This document shows, piece after piece, positions 35,640 to 44,691 of a stretch of 64,000 nucleotides of DNA. Positions within the stretch are counted from its first letter, which is position 1. The number at the start of each line of letters is the position of its first letter. Position numbers and translations under genes: made by a program. The DNA is from Vreelandella glaciei. GTDB lineage: Bacteria > Pseudomonadota > Gammaproteobacteria > Pseudomonadales > Halomonadaceae. Location of the stretch: positions 62,001-126,000 of the forward strand of contig NZ_JACCDE010000007.1 in the NCBI RefSeq assembly GCF_013415125.1, read 5' to 3'. The notes under the pieces are model-generated. The model ran no database searches. It was not told where the DNA came from and worked only from the letters and a program-made list of their open reading frames with translations.

Positions 35640-36344
35640 TTAGGCGATCAAGACAAGTCCGCCAAGGATCGAGAGCAAGAGGACGGCAAGTCTTAGCCGC
35701 GCCGCCGGGATGTGGGCGTGGGCATAACGCGACAGAAAGCTGCCCAGGATCACCGCCGGTATCAATAGGGCGGCCGCGACAAGGTGATCGCGGCCGACCC
35801 TGCCGCCAAGAGCCAGCACGATCAACGAGAAAACCTCTCCAATCAGAAAGCAGGCCGCAACAGTCGCGCGCAGGCGTGGGCCCGGTGCGTGCTGATAGAG
35901 AAGCGCAAGCGGTGGCCCACCAATTCCGGTCGCGGTCTCGCTGATACCGGTGAACAAGCCAACACTAGTGGCTGATGTTCGGCGCGGCATAAATGGCGGC
36001 GCGAAAAGAGCAACCAGCGCGGCGAGGATAGTGAAAAGCCCGACGGCAATCTCCATCTGTCGCACACTCAACGCCAGCAATAAGGCCAGCCCTGCGAAAG
36101 TGCCCAGAAAACGGCCAAGCGTAATCCAGCCAGTGCCGCGCCAATCAATAGCTGTTCGCTCGCGCCACGCCACATGGGCATTGAGCGGCAACATCAGGAC
36201 AAGAAGCGTAACCGGAAGATAGACCGGATCAACCATGGCAAACACCGGTGCAACGATCAGAGCAAAGCCGATCCCAACAGTGCCTTGCACCATCGCGGAT
36301 ACCATCACCACTACCCACAGCAGTGTTAGCAGCGATAACGTCAT
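35640..36344 (-). CDS. TauE/SafE-family permease at the end of the amidohydrolase operon
   Basis: 234 aa, about seven to eight membrane helices. The family repeats are visible: VSAMVQGTVGIGFALIVAP near the start and the later SVGLFTGISETATGIGGPPLALL in two pieces. It overlaps the amidohydrolase gene by four bases (ATGA), so the two are translationally coupled. It probably exports an anion released by the pathway, such as sulfite or an organic acid; substrate unknown. It is a different branch from the TauE/SafE protein at 16.7 kb. Confidence 0.85.
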   Translation of the reverse strand: MTLSLLTLLWVVVMVSAMVQGTVGIGFALIVAPVFAMVDPVYLPVTLLVLMLPLNAHVAWRERTAIDWRGTGWITLGRFLGTFAGLALLLALSVRQMEIAVGLFTILAALVALFAPPFMPRRTSATSVGLFTGISETATGIGGPPLALLYQHAPGPRLRATVAACFLIGEVFSLIVLALGGRVGRDHLVAAALLIPAVILGSFLSRYAHAHIPAARLRLAVLLLSILGGLVLIA

Positions 36345-37735
36345 GAACGCCCCGCAAGTATGCTGTCTGCTGTAGGGTGAATACGAGTGACCGGCGCAGC
36401 GGCAATAGCCGGGACAGCAAGCTCACGGAGTTCGCGCATCAGTTCACGGGCATCCCAATCAACCGGCCAGCCATGCAATAGGCGCAGTCTGCCATTGGTG
36501 AACACAGCATCAATCTGGTCACGGTTGCCATAACGCACCAGTTCCCATGTCAGATCATGTGACGGTGTGAACTCAGGACGTTCAAGGTTAACCAGCAGGA
36601 AGTCGGCGGCCAACCCCTGTGCAATTCGTCCGGTCACAGCGCCTAAGCCCACGGCATCGGCGGCCATCCGTGTGGCCGCTTCCAGCCATAGCCATCCCCC
36701 ACCACAGGAACTGTCTCCCGAGGCAAGGCCATAACCCGCGCGCTGAAGTGATTCTGCCGCATCCATCAGGCGGAACCCATCGGCGCGCGTGCCATCAGTG
36801 CCCAGACCAAAACGGATGCCGAGTGCCTGCAACTGCAGGGCGGGCGCAATGGCATTCCCTTTCCAGACGGAAGCAACGGGGTTATAGGCCACGGCGGTGC
36901 CGCTATCCTTCAGCAAGTTCATCTCATGCGGAGTGATCAGCGTCGAGTGCGCAATCAGCGCCTGTGGCCCCAAGGCGCCGATATGGTCTAGATGTTCTAG
37001 GGGGCGGCGGCTATTAGCAACTAGCGAGCGCTCTACTGCTACTAGATGTTCATTCACATGGGTCTGGAAGGTCACTTCTGCCTCCGCTGCCATGTCCGAA
37101 ATACGCTTGAGCATCCAGTCCGAACCCACTTCAGGAATCGAGATCGCCAGCGATGGGTGAATCAATCGGTCACCTGCGAAGGCAGCCAGATGCGCCTCGG
37201 CAATTCGGATGATCTCATCACGCTCGGGTCGCAGGGCTGCACCGCCCAGATCATTGCAGATCTGGCCCACAACAAGGCGCAGCCCTGTTTCGCGGGCCGC
37301 CTCGACCAACCTACCGATATGCCCAGCTGAGCGTGTGCCAGCATCGACAGCGGCAGTAAACCCGCCACGCAAGCATTCGAACGCAGCGAGTTTCGAGGAA
37401 AGATAGACCATATGCTCATCCAGGCTACCCTCCAACGGCACCCAGATGCGGCGAAATATTTCGGACGGCTCACCGAACACCAGCGACTTCCCCAGCGATT
37501 GTGTTAGGTGAGTGTGCGTGTCGATAAAACCAGGCATCACCAGATGCTCCGGTAGCTGTACTAACGTTGCATCCGCATGACGCCTCACCAATATTTCGGG
37601 CTCGCCGATTTCGGCGAAGACCCCTTCGCGTATCAGAACCGCCTTGCCCGGCCGGGGGCCGTTATCCAGCAGCAAATAACCGGGGGCAAGAATCAGTGCA
37701 CCGCCTGTCTCAAAAGCTTTGCGAAGATCAATCAT
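36341..37735 (-). CDS. Amidohydrolase-superfamily deaminase/hydrolase
   Basis: 464 aa, cytoplasmic, AtzB/TrzN/SsnA-like metal hydrolase. Zinc ligands visible: H74 and H76 (THTHL), a His in FQTHVNEH, a His in LIAHSTLIT, and the Asp in GLGTDGTRAD. The N-terminal beta-sandwich (about 15-68) and C-terminal segment (VNLERPEF to the end) are as in cytosine-deaminase-like members. These enzymes hydrolyse C-N or C-Cl bonds on heterocycles or ureides. It is encoded with an ABC importer and a TauE/SafE permease, so it should process the imported compound. The exact substrate cannot be read from the sequence. Confidence 0.85.
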   Translation of the reverse strand: MIDLRKAFETGGALILAPGYLLLDNGPRPGKAVLIREGVFAEIGEPEILVRRHADATLVQLPEHLVMPGFIDTHTHLTQSLGKSLVFGEPSEIFRRIWVPLEGSLDEHMVYLSSKLAAFECLRGGFTAAVDAGTRSAGHIGRLVEAARETGLRLVVGQICNDLGGAALRPERDEIIRIAEAHLAAFAGDRLIHPSLAISIPEVGSDWMLKRISDMAAEAEVTFQTHVNEHLVAVERSLVANSRRPLEHLDHIGALGPQALIAHSTLITPHEMNLLKDSGTAVAYNPVASVWKGNAIAPALQLQALGIRFGLGTDGTRADGFRLMDAAESLQRAGYGLASGDSSCGGGWLWLEAATRMAADAVGLGAVTGRIAQGLAADFLLVNLERPEFTPSHDLTWELVRYGNRDQIDAVFTNGRLRLLHGWPVDWDARELMRELRELAVPAIAAAPVTRIHPTADSILAGRS

Positions 37736-37785
37736 AAGGGCTCCAGCAATATTCGACAGGCGGCTTGATGGGCAGAGGGCATGCG

Positions 37786-38742
37786 TTAATCAAGATCGAC
37801 CGCCTCAGGTGCTACCTCACTAAGGGGCGCAGGATCAAAGAAGGATTCGACCGTCTCAAGCGTCAGCACCTCCCCTCGAATCACTCCTTGCGATAGGATC
37901 CATTCGGTCTCGCTATGCAGAAGCTCAGCTAGGTCGGAGCCCAACTGCAAATCAAAAACGCTGTCGGCCCACAGATCGGATAGCACCTCTGGTGCGACGA
38001 TTCCCTGCATGGCAGCGGCAGTAGCGTCCATTGCCGCCTCGGGGTCAGCTGCGACCTCCGCATTCGCTCGAACCAGGGTGCCGAGGAAATCCTCTATGGC
38101 AGCGGATTTTTCCTCACTCATGTCGGCGTTTACAGCCAAAACATAGTGGGTTTGGTATCCGGGGGCTCGCCACTCCTGATAGCTATCACCAAGCGTCTCA
38201 GCGGCGGGGCCATAATAGGTGGGGAAAGGCACGATGACATCCACATCGCCGCGTGCTAGTGCCGCTACCAAGTCAGAGGCCGCCGCATTAACAATCTCAG
38301 CCTCGACACCCTCGGATGCCAGTACGTTCGATAAGTAAAAGTCAGTATTGGTGCCAATGGACGTACCGATCCGTTTACCTTCCAGGTCGGCGACCGAGTC
38401 CAGCGGATCATCTTTGGTGATGATGCGCATGCCCTGATAACGGGTCAGATCGGCGACAATAGCAAAAGGCTGATTGGTCAGAATGCCGGTGGCAGCAGGA
38501 AATTCGGCCATGAAAGCTACATCCACCTGCCCACCCAGCAGTGCCTCGAAAGCCTCACGCCCGGAAACGAAGGGAACAATTTTCACATTGAGACCGGCAT
38601 CCTCGAAATAGCCGTTGGCCATTGCAACATCAACCTGGGGAGTTGAGGGGTTGGGGTTCCAGCCGAAAACGATATCTTGCGCCATGACCGGCAGTGGAAT
38701 CAGGAACGCAGCGGCGGCGGCAACAGGTTTCAGAAAGCGCAT
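37786..38742 (-). CDS. ABC transporter substrate-binding protein, TauA/SsuA/NMT1-like
   Basis: 318 aa, signal peptide of about 21 residues ending PVMA. The mature part has the TauA/NMT1 pattern: FGWNPNPSTPQVDVAMANGYF in two steps, then FVSGREAFEALLGGQVDVAF and GKRIGTSIGTNTDFYLS. ATG at 38742 is used because a GAGG is six bases upstream; the ATG at 38754 directly follows the ATPase stop. Binders of this type carry sulfonates, pyrimidine precursors, nitrate or aromatics; here probably the amidohydrolase substrate. Confidence 0.88.
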   Translation of the reverse strand: MRFLKPVAAAAAFLIPLPVMAQDIVFGWNPNPSTPQVDVAMANGYFEDAGLNVKIVPFVSGREAFEALLGGQVDVAFMAEFPAATGILTNQPFAIVADLTRYQGMRIITKDDPLDSVADLEGKRIGTSIGTNTDFYLSNVLASEGVEAEIVNAAASDLVAALARGDVDVIVPFPTYYGPAAETLGDSYQEWRAPGYQTHYVLAVNADMSEEKSAAIEDFLGTLVRANAEVAADPEAAMDATAAAMQGIVAPEVLSDLWADSVFDLQLGSDLAELLHSETEWILSQGVIRGEVLTLETVESFFDPAPLSEVAPEAVDLD

Positions 38743-38754
38743 GGTTAACCTCAT

Positions 38755-39528
38755 TTAGTGGGATTGATGTAGAAGCGCGATGATCTCATCGCGGGTTTCC
38801 AGCAGATGAACATTGTCGCGGTTGAGCTTGCGCGGGCGCGGTTCGGCCAACGGATAGTGCTTGATGATCCTTCCCGGCCCCGAAGACATTAGTTGGATGT
38901 CATCAGTCAGAATCAGCGCCTCGTCCACATCATGGGTAACGAACAGCACTGTTGCCTTGTGTTTTTCCCAGATTCTCAGCAGCAGGTCGTGCATCACCAG
39001 CCGGGTCTGCGCATCCAATGCTCCGAAGGGCTCATCCATCAGCATGACCTGCGGCCCGAAGGCGAAGGTACGGGCAATGGCGACGCGTTGTTTCATCCCA
39101 CCGGAAAGCTCCTGTGGGTACTTTTGGGCATGTTCCTCCAGTCCCACCTCGGCAATGGCGGCGCGGGCACGGTCGAGCTCCTCAGATTTCGACAGTTTCA
39201 GTCGCTTCAGCCCGAACCGCACGTTATCGAGCGCAGTGAACCAGGGAAATAGCGCATACTGCTGAAAGATTACGCCGACCTTATCCGAGGGACCGTTGAT
39301 CGGCGCACCGTCGATGGTAATACGCCCGGTGGTGGCAGGCACGAAGCCCGCAACCGCATTCATTAACGTCGACTTGCCGCAGCCCGACGGACCAATCAGC
39401 GCGGTAAAGCTGCCCGGCGACAATTCCAGCGAGGTGGGCGCCAACGCGACCATCGAGCCACCACGTACGTCAAAGGTGATGGACAGATCGTCTATACAGA
39501 CATGGCCCTGGGTTACTTGCTTTGTCAT
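38755..39528 (-). CDS. ABC transporter ATPase, TauB/SsuB-like
   Basis: 257 aa. Walker [10 protein letters not shown] (about 46-54), Q-loop FQQYALFPW, signature [14 protein letters not shown], Walker [13 protein letters not shown], switch His in [12 protein letters not shown] at 39528 is chosen, with an AGGGG site upstream; a GTG at 39537 overlaps the permease stop. Energises the permease at 39.5-40.3 kb. Confidence 0.92.
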   Translation of the reverse strand: MTKQVTQGHVCIDDLSITFDVRGGSMVALAPTSLELSPGSFTALIGPSGCGKSTLMNAVAGFVPATTGRITIDGAPINGPSDKVGVIFQQYALFPWFTALDNVRFGLKRLKLSKSEELDRARAAIAEVGLEEHAQKYPQELSGGMKQRVAIARTFAFGPQVMLMDEPFGALDAQTRLVMHDLLLRIWEKHKATVLFVTHDVDEALILTDDIQLMSSGPGRIIKHYPLAEPRPRKLNRDNVHLLETRDEIIALLHQSH

Positions 39529-39533
39529 GGCGA

Positions 39534-40310
39534 TCACCCCTGCTGCCAGTGGACCAGGCGTTGGCCGATGCGCTGGACGATCACATCCGCCACCGCACCT
39601 AGAATGCCTAGAATGATAAGAAGCGAGAACATACGGTCGGTGCGGATATATTGCCGTGCCTCTTGCAAGCGATAGCCAATCCCTGAAGAGGCCCCCGAAA
39701 GCTCTGCCGCGACAAGGCTGAGAAAGGCCAAAGCGACACCCAGTCGAATTCCGGCAAGGATATAAGGCGCAGCGGCAGGAATAATCACGGTCAGGAATTC
39801 GCGTGCCCGCGACACACCAAGTGAACGCGACGCGCGCAGATAGATGTCGGGCACATACTGCATCCCATGATGGGTGTTGAACCAGACGGTCAAGAACACG
39901 GTATAGCTGATAACGAAATACTTTGAGCCTTCACCGATGCCGAACCAAACAATGGCCAATGGAACCAAAGCAATAGCGGGGATCGGGCGTAGCAGTGTTA
40001 GCGCCGGAGCTAGTAGCACCTGCATCAGCGCCATACGCCCAGTCAGCAGCCCGACTAGCACGCCAAGGCTGGTGCCAATCGAAAATCCTATCGTCGCCCG
40101 TGACAGCGACACAGTGAGGTCGCGGCCAAGTGTACCGTTCTCGGCCATCTCGACTGTCGCGGACCAGACGGAGGCGGGCGAAGGCAGAATCGCCTGCGGC
40201 ATAATGTTCAGCGCTGAGAAAAGCGTCCAGATCAGCAGGACAAACAGAATCGAGACAACGGCCCCTGACTGGCGCGCAATCCGCCAAAAGAAGTGAGGTG
40301 ACTGAGCCAT
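39534..40310 (-). CDS. ABC transporter permease, TauC/SsuC-like
   Basis: 258 aa from the second of two adjacent ATGs (40310), where GAGGAG lies six bases upstream. Six helices of the BinPD family; the EAA-type loop is [22 protein letters not shown] in two parts. First gene of the minus-strand unit permease-ATPase-binding protein-amidohydrolase-TauE/SafE. Confidence 0.9.
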   Translation of the reverse strand: MAQSPHFFWRIARQSGAVVSILFVLLIWTLFSALNIMPQAILPSPASVWSATVEMAENGTLGRDLTVSLSRATIGFSIGTSLGVLVGLLTGRMALMQVLLAPALTLLRPIPAIALVPLAIVWFGIGEGSKYFVISYTVFLTVWFNTHHGMQYVPDIYLRASRSLGVSRAREFLTVIIPAAAPYILAGIRLGVALAFLSLVAAELSGASSGIGYRLQEARQYIRTDRMFSLLIILGILGAVADVIVQRIGQRLVHWQQG

Positions 40311-40631
40311 CATAAGCTCCTCATTGGCCAAGCCTTTATTTTATTTATTCCAGTTTTTTGCGCCGAAATGCACTCACTTGCCATAGCCTCGACGGTCAGA
40401 ATGGACGTCAATCTTTTGCCTGTCATCAGTTATTACCCTTGTGAATGATCCCGTTACATTGCCCTCATGTCTGTGACCTACACCTCCCCTGTAAAGCAGC
40501 GTCACAAGCAATGGCCTTATCTTATGCACCTCCTACCGTACTGGTCTATAACCAATTTTCGACACCACTGTTGCCAAAAATGCTACAGTTAAACGCCTAA
40601 ATGCTTGACCAGCCATACGGGGCCATCACAG
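40311..40631. promoter_or_regulatory. Divergent promoter region between ABC operon and LysR gene
   Basis: 321 bases with no credible gene. It contains TGGTCTATAACCA at 40542-40554, a palindrome with arms TGGT/ACCA and a five-base centre, close to the LysR start. It looks like the two PhnR-type sites but the spacing is one base longer, so a LysR-type site for the local regulator is more likely. Confidence 0.45.
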
Positions 40632-41567
40632 ATGTCATTAATTCTGTTGTCTTTACGCTATTTCGAAGAGGTGGCTCGTCACGGGTCATTACGCAAGGCG
40701 GCTGACCACTTGCATGTCGCTGCTTCAGCCGTCAACCGGCAAATACTGAAGTTGGAAGATGAGCTGGGGGTACCCCTTTTCGAACGCATGCCACGCGGCA
40801 TGAGACTCTCTCCCGCGGGTGAAATCATTCTCTATCAGGTGCGCCAGTGGCAGCGCGATGAGCGTCAATTGGTGGGCTACCTGGGGGACATCAGAGGGGC
40901 GGGCAGTGCAGAAATCCGTATCGCAACCATCGAGTCGCTGACTGACCGGGTTCTTCCAGAAGTCCTGCATCGCTTTGGTCAACGCTTTCCGAGGGTGCGC
41001 TTCGTCATTAGTACGGGGGTCACCGCTAATATCCTGGAACAGGTTGTAACGGGTGAGGCAGATATCGGAATTTGCATGAACGCACCACCCACACGAAAAG
41101 TAAGATTTGTTGAAAAAGTTAACCTCTCCTTTGGCGCAGTTGTTGCGCCAAGCCACCCGCTCGCTCAAAAGCCATCTCTTAAACTGCGAGACTGCACACC
41201 CTTCCCGCTGATTCGGCCGGATACCGAGATGTTTGCTGGTTCCACACTGCAAAGGCTGCTGGACACGACCGATCTACAATTTTCCACCCTGGCACATTGC
41301 AACCGCATTCTGTCCATCAAGTCCTTAGCACGATCAGGGTTGGGCGTTGCGTTTTTAACGCGCCTGGACATTGCCCGAGAAGTCGAACAACAGGAACTCG
41401 CCTTTAACGTACTGACTGACCATCGCCAAGTCAGGTCACACCTATCGCTGTGCGTCGCCGCTGATCGTCCACTACCGATGGCCACAACGGTGATCCTGGA
41501 GCAAATCCGCCAAGCCATTACCGACATCGAGGGTGCTTCGACCCAAGGAGGCTGTCCAACTCGATAG
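40632..41567 (+). CDS. LysR-family regulator of the ABC/amidohydrolase operon
   Basis: 311 aa from the ATG at 40632; a TTG at 40605 would add nine residues and lacks a ribosome site. Helix-turn-helix about residues 1-60 (LRYFEEVARHGSLRKAADHL; SAVNRQILKLEDEL), effector domain about 85-290. Divergent from the transport/amidohydrolase unit, so it probably controls it. Immediately after its stop lies a remnant of a chemoreceptor gene end. Confidence 0.85.
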   Translation: MSLILLSLRYFEEVARHGSLRKAADHLHVAASAVNRQILKLEDELGVPLFERMPRGMRLSPAGEIILYQVRQWQRDERQLVGYLGDIRGAGSAEIRIATIESLTDRVLPEVLHRFGQRFPRVRFVISTGVTANILEQVVTGEADIGICMNAPPTRKVRFVEKVNLSFGAVVAPSHPLAQKPSLKLRDCTPFPLIRPDTEMFAGSTLQRLLDTTDLQFSTLAHCNRILSIKSLARSGLGVAFLTRLDIAREVEQQELAFNVLTDHRQVRSHLSLCVAADRPLPMATTVILEQIRQAITDIEGASTQGGCPTR

Positions 41568-41595
41568 CGCAAGCTTCATTAATGGATGCTCTTCC

Positions 41596-41640
41596 GTCAC
41601 GAGCAGCGAGCTGGAAACGGCAGAGTGGGAAGAGCTCTAA
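41596..41640 (+). pseudogene. 3'-end fossil of a methyl-accepting chemotaxis protein gene
   Basis: The frame ending at the TAA at 41638-41640 reads ...SSELETAEWEEL-stop, ending in the acidic, Trp-containing tail (x-W-E-E-F/L) found at the C-terminus of many MCPs, where CheR/CheB dock. No MCP gene precedes it: the LysR stop is only 28 bases upstream. The last seven codons match the end of the broken MCP at 58222-58242 in 18 of 21 bases, and a very similar terminator follows at nearly the same distance. Called as a gene remnant left by deletion or recombination. Confidence 0.6.
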
Positions 41641-41666
41641 CCCCTCCTCCCGCCCAGAAACACAAA

Positions 41667-41694
41667 AGGCACCCGATTGGGTGCCTCAGATTTT
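41667..41694 (+). terminator. Terminator after the MCP fossil / LysR gene
   Basis: Eight-base stem AGGCACCC/GGGTGCCT with loop GATT, then CAGA and a TTTT run. The core 21 bases match the terminator at 58264-58284 at 20 positions. It now serves the LysR gene upstream. Confidence 0.75.
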
Positions 41695-41819
41695 AAAAAA
41701 TCGCCTTATTTTAGTAGTTTTTAGATGCTGGATCAGTTCTCAAAAATACACTTTGACTTTGTTAGCAGCCTAAAAGCCCCTAAGCAGGGACTTTCATCAA
41801 TATCATGGCTATCAAAGAT

Positions 41820-42851
41820 TTAATTTTTGTCCATTTGCAGCTCTTTAACGACGATATCGCCATCAATGACGATGGGCTCATCGTCCAGGAAGAGCGAGCA
41901 GTTGCGCATGGGAATATCCAGATGGCAGGCAGTATCGTTAGACCCGCCCAGCTCGCTGTTCGGGCCGGTTGAGAACATCACGTTGCCATAGAAACTACGC
42001 GGCTCCATGCCCATGCCACCCGGGAACTCGCCCGGCACCATGCGGTGCCATTTGGCATTAGGGTTCATGCCCCAGCCTACGTGGCTCATGCCCATGCCGC
42101 GCGGGTCGTTAAAGCTATCCATATAGGATTTCACTAGCTCCGCATCGAGCCCACCACGTATATCGGTAATCCAGCCCTTTTCAATGGTGTAGGTAATGGG
42201 TTCTCGAACATACATGTTTTGGGGAAGCAGAATATCGCCCGGCGCCACCACAATGGTGCCATCAACGCCATCGTCATCACCGCCGGTAAACACAAAGCCA
42301 GAGGGCCAGTGATCCCAACGCCCCGGTTCGTCGGTACAGGCATACTCAGCAACCGTCTCATACGTATTCAGTTGGTAGGTTACATCCGTGCCGTGGGGCG
42401 AGGTGATGCGCATCACTTTGGCTTTTTCCAGCAGCGCGGCGGCCAGCTCGACCTTTTCTCTTAGTTCCTTGGTGGGCAACATTCTGGCCAGCAGTTCTGG
42501 CGGTTCAACCGCCGTCAGTATGCGCGTGCCCGCGGCTTGAATCGCCATTTGCTCGGGAGAGAACAGCAGGAAAATACAATCGATCAACATGTCGCAGTTT
42601 TTAAGCGCTTCCACCGCATCGGGCATGCTGGCAAGCCCCGTTGTTCCCACGGCCCAGCCACCGGTAGGTAACGGCGCGGGTAACCGCATGTGGTACATAT
42701 TGGCGCCTAAACGCTGCCCCGCCGCCATAAAGGCATCCGCATAATCAAGGCGTTCGCTGCCCTGGGTCAGTACGACGAGTTTTTCGCCTTCATGTACGCC
42801 GGACATTTTTAGCTGATGGAGGCAAATTTCGGCAAAGCTTGCGTGATCCAT
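41820..42851 (-). CDS. nicX: 2,5-dihydroxypyridine 5,6-dioxygenase NicX
   Basis: Fe(II) ring-opening dioxygenase that cleaves 2,5-dihydroxypyridine to N-formylmaleamic acid, the central step of aerobic nicotinate breakdown. 343 aa from the ATG at 42851 (TAGGAG site five bases upstream; an ATG-less longer frame to 42881 is less likely). Strong family stretches: GTRILTAVEPPELLARMLPT, DEPGRWDHWPSGF, and CHLDIPMRNC. The metal ligands described for the Pseudomonas enzyme (two His and one Asp) have clear counterparts in SHVGWG and CHLD. The fold is that of M29 aminopeptidases, which is the usual misannotation. Last gene of the nicA-nicB-symporter-nicX strand. Confidence 0.94.
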   Translation of the reverse strand: MDHASFAEICLHQLKMSGVHEGEKLVVLTQGSERLDYADAFMAAGQRLGANMYHMRLPAPLPTGGWAVGTTGLASMPDAVEALKNCDMLIDCIFLLFSPEQMAIQAAGTRILTAVEPPELLARMLPTKELREKVELAAALLEKAKVMRITSPHGTDVTYQLNTYETVAEYACTDEPGRWDHWPSGFVFTGGDDDGVDGTIVVAPGDILLPQNMYVREPITYTIEKGWITDIRGGLDAELVKSYMDSFNDPRGMGMSHVGWGMNPNAKWHRMVPGEFPGGMGMEPRSFYGNVMFSTGPNSELGGSNDTACHLDIPMRNCSLFLDDEPIVIDGDIVVKELQMDKN

Positions 42852-42980
42852 AAAGTCTCCTAACTCCCCAGGCGAAAGCACAGCTGTAACGTACCGGGAA
42901 GTGTTAGCTGAGAGCGCTCGTGCTCGCCTTTGGGCACACCAAGCGCTCTATGGTGTTATCGGGTCAAAGCTGAACGTCAA

Positions 42981-44489
42981 TTAGGCAGTCGCCTCTTTCG
43001 TCGCTTGATCGGTGGTAGTACTGCGCTTTTTGCTCAGCTCTTCAGAGATAGCCGCAAAGAAAGCATCCGTGGTGGCTTGATGAGGCTTGGTGGCTAAACT
43101 AACGCCAACAAACAGCACACTCGCGACTACAATGCCCCAAACGCCAGCGGGCAGACCCAGCAGTGAATTGCCAGTGGCATACATCAGCAGTACAAAGACG
43201 CTGGTGCCCACCACGCTTATCAGTGCACCGACGCCAGTACCGCGCTTCCAATAGAAGGCACCGATAAGTGCGGGCACCATGGCTACCAGACCAGAGGAAG
43301 CAGCCACCGACAGCACCGCAATAAGGTCAAGCTGCAGCTCGGCAAAGGCCAGCGCCATCAGTGCAATCACCGGCACCACAAATTTGCCCACCAGCAGTTG
43401 GCGCTTTTCACTGACGTTCGGTTTTACGTTGGCATAGACGTCGCGGGAAACCATGGACGCCAGGGTCAGCATGATCGAGTCGATAGTAGAGACGGCGGCC
43501 GCCATGATGCCGATCATCACGATCACCCCTAATACTGGCGGAACAAACTCCGAAGCCAGCAGCGTAGGCGTGGCTAAATCTGCGCGCTCAAGACTTGGGA
43601 AAGCGGCTAAGGCAGAGAAACCCCATAGCACAGAGACCATGGTGTAGATAAAACCAAACACCAGAAAGCCAATCAGCATGTGGCGCATGGAGCGCAGCGA
43701 AGAGGGCATAAACAGGCGTTGACTGACCTGCGGGTTGGAGATACTAAAGAAGAACCAGGGAATGGTGAGCCCCAGGAAAGTGACAAAGCTGAACAGGCCA
43801 GGGCCAGGCACCGTGAGTGACTGCGGATGTTCCGTTGCCAGCGTATCGAATAGTGCGCCGAAACCACCCAAGCCCTGGATCACCAGGAAGGCCACCAGGG
43901 TTGAGGCAACAATCATCATGATGGCCTGGAGCGAGTCGGTCCACATCACCGAACGAATCCCAGCGATATAGGAGAAGAAGATGGCGATCACCGTGGCCAG
44001 CACCACCCCGGTAGTAAAGGTAATCGCGCCATCAGTAATCCCCTGCAACAGGTAACCGACACCCGCGAGCTGAACGGCCGAGTAGGGAATCAGGAAGATA
44101 CAACTGGCAATCGAGACAGCCATGGCCACATGTTTGCTGTTGTAGCGGTGGCCGAGCATCTCACTGGGGGTTACAAAGCCAAACTTCTTGCCCACCGCCC
44201 AGAATTTAGGCCCGAAAACAGCCACCAGGGAAACACCGGCAAAATAGATAATTTCAAAGCCTAGGGCGCCAACGCCGCCGGCATAGGTAAGACCTGCCAA
44301 ACCCACCATCATAAATGCGCTATACGTCGTGGCACTGTAGCTCAGCGCGGAGACAAAGCCGTTCATTTGTCGGTTACCCAGGAAGTATCCCGACATACTT
44401 TCGGAAGGGCCTTGGCGCGACATAATCGCAATGCCAATAGCGATCAATAAGTAGATGGCAATAGACCACCAGATGAGTGACTCAGTCAT
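42981..44489 (-). CDS. Sodium:solute symporter (SSS family), candidate nicotinate transporter
   Basis: 502 aa, about 13 membrane helices, SSS/PutP type (GYFLGNRQMNGF, SYSATTYSAFMMVGLAGL, the GISTID-like AAAVSTIDSIMLTLASMVSRD). The ATG at 44489 has a GGAG seven bases upstream and overlaps the stop of the small DUF3311 protein by eight bases. It lies between nicB and nicX in one operon and no NicT-type MFS porter is present in the island, so it is the best candidate for uptake of nicotinate or a hydroxylated pyridine. Substrate is inferred from context only. Confidence 0.88.
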   Translation of the reverse strand: MTESLIWWSIAIYLLIAIGIAIMSRQGPSESMSGYFLGNRQMNGFVSALSYSATTYSAFMMVGLAGLTYAGGVGALGFEIIYFAGVSLVAVFGPKFWAVGKKFGFVTPSEMLGHRYNSKHVAMAVSIASCIFLIPYSAVQLAGVGYLLQGITDGAITFTTGVVLATVIAIFFSYIAGIRSVMWTDSLQAIMMIVASTLVAFLVIQGLGGFGALFDTLATEHPQSLTVPGPGLFSFVTFLGLTIPWFFFSISNPQVSQRLFMPSSLRSMRHMLIGFLVFGFIYTMVSVLWGFSALAAFPSLERADLATPTLLASEFVPPVLGVIVMIGIMAAAVSTIDSIMLTLASMVSRDVYANVKPNVSEKRQLLVGKFVVPVIALMALAFAELQLDLIAVLSVAASSGLVAMVPALIGAFYWKRGTGVGALISVVGTSVFVLLMYATGNSLLGLPAGVWGIVVASVLFVGVSLATKPHQATTDAFFAAISEELSKKRSTTTDQATKEATA

Positions 44490-44670
44490 TGCTGTGCTCC
44501 TCAAAATCTTTAGTGATAAACACATTCAGCGCAATGATGGCCAACCCTGCCAACATCCAAAACAGGAAGCTGCCGTACCAGAGCGCGACCCCGCTCAAGA
44601 GGGTGTAAGGCACTAAATAGCTGAGTAAGACGACGGCCCATACTAGCCATATCCATTTACTACGTTTCAT
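44482..44670 (-). CDS. DUF3311-type small membrane partner of the symporter
   Basis: 62 aa, two membrane helices (WLVWAVVLLSYLVPYTLL, then FLFWMLAGLAIIALNVF) and a charged tail FEEHSND. Small proteins of this kind (DUF3311/YhdT-like) are regularly encoded just before SSS symporters such as PanF. It is coupled to the symporter by an overlapping stop/start and lies 21 bases after the nicB stop. Probably an accessory subunit. Confidence 0.78.
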   Translation of the reverse strand: MKRSKWIWLVWAVVLLSYLVPYTLLSGVALWYGSFLFWMLAGLAIIALNVFITKDFEEHSND

Positions 44671-44691
44671 AGTCCACCTCGTTTTATTACG

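Noticed and set aside
41582..41773. Plus-strand open frame of 63 codons after the LysR gene
   Set aside because: It runs through a terminator hairpin and has no ribosome site; another frame gives the MCP tail, with a matching copy at 58.2 kb.
41820..42851. Leucyl aminopeptidase (M29-like) annotation
   Set aside because: Same fold, but the DEPGRWDHWPSGF and CHLDIP stretches and the nic context fit NicX.
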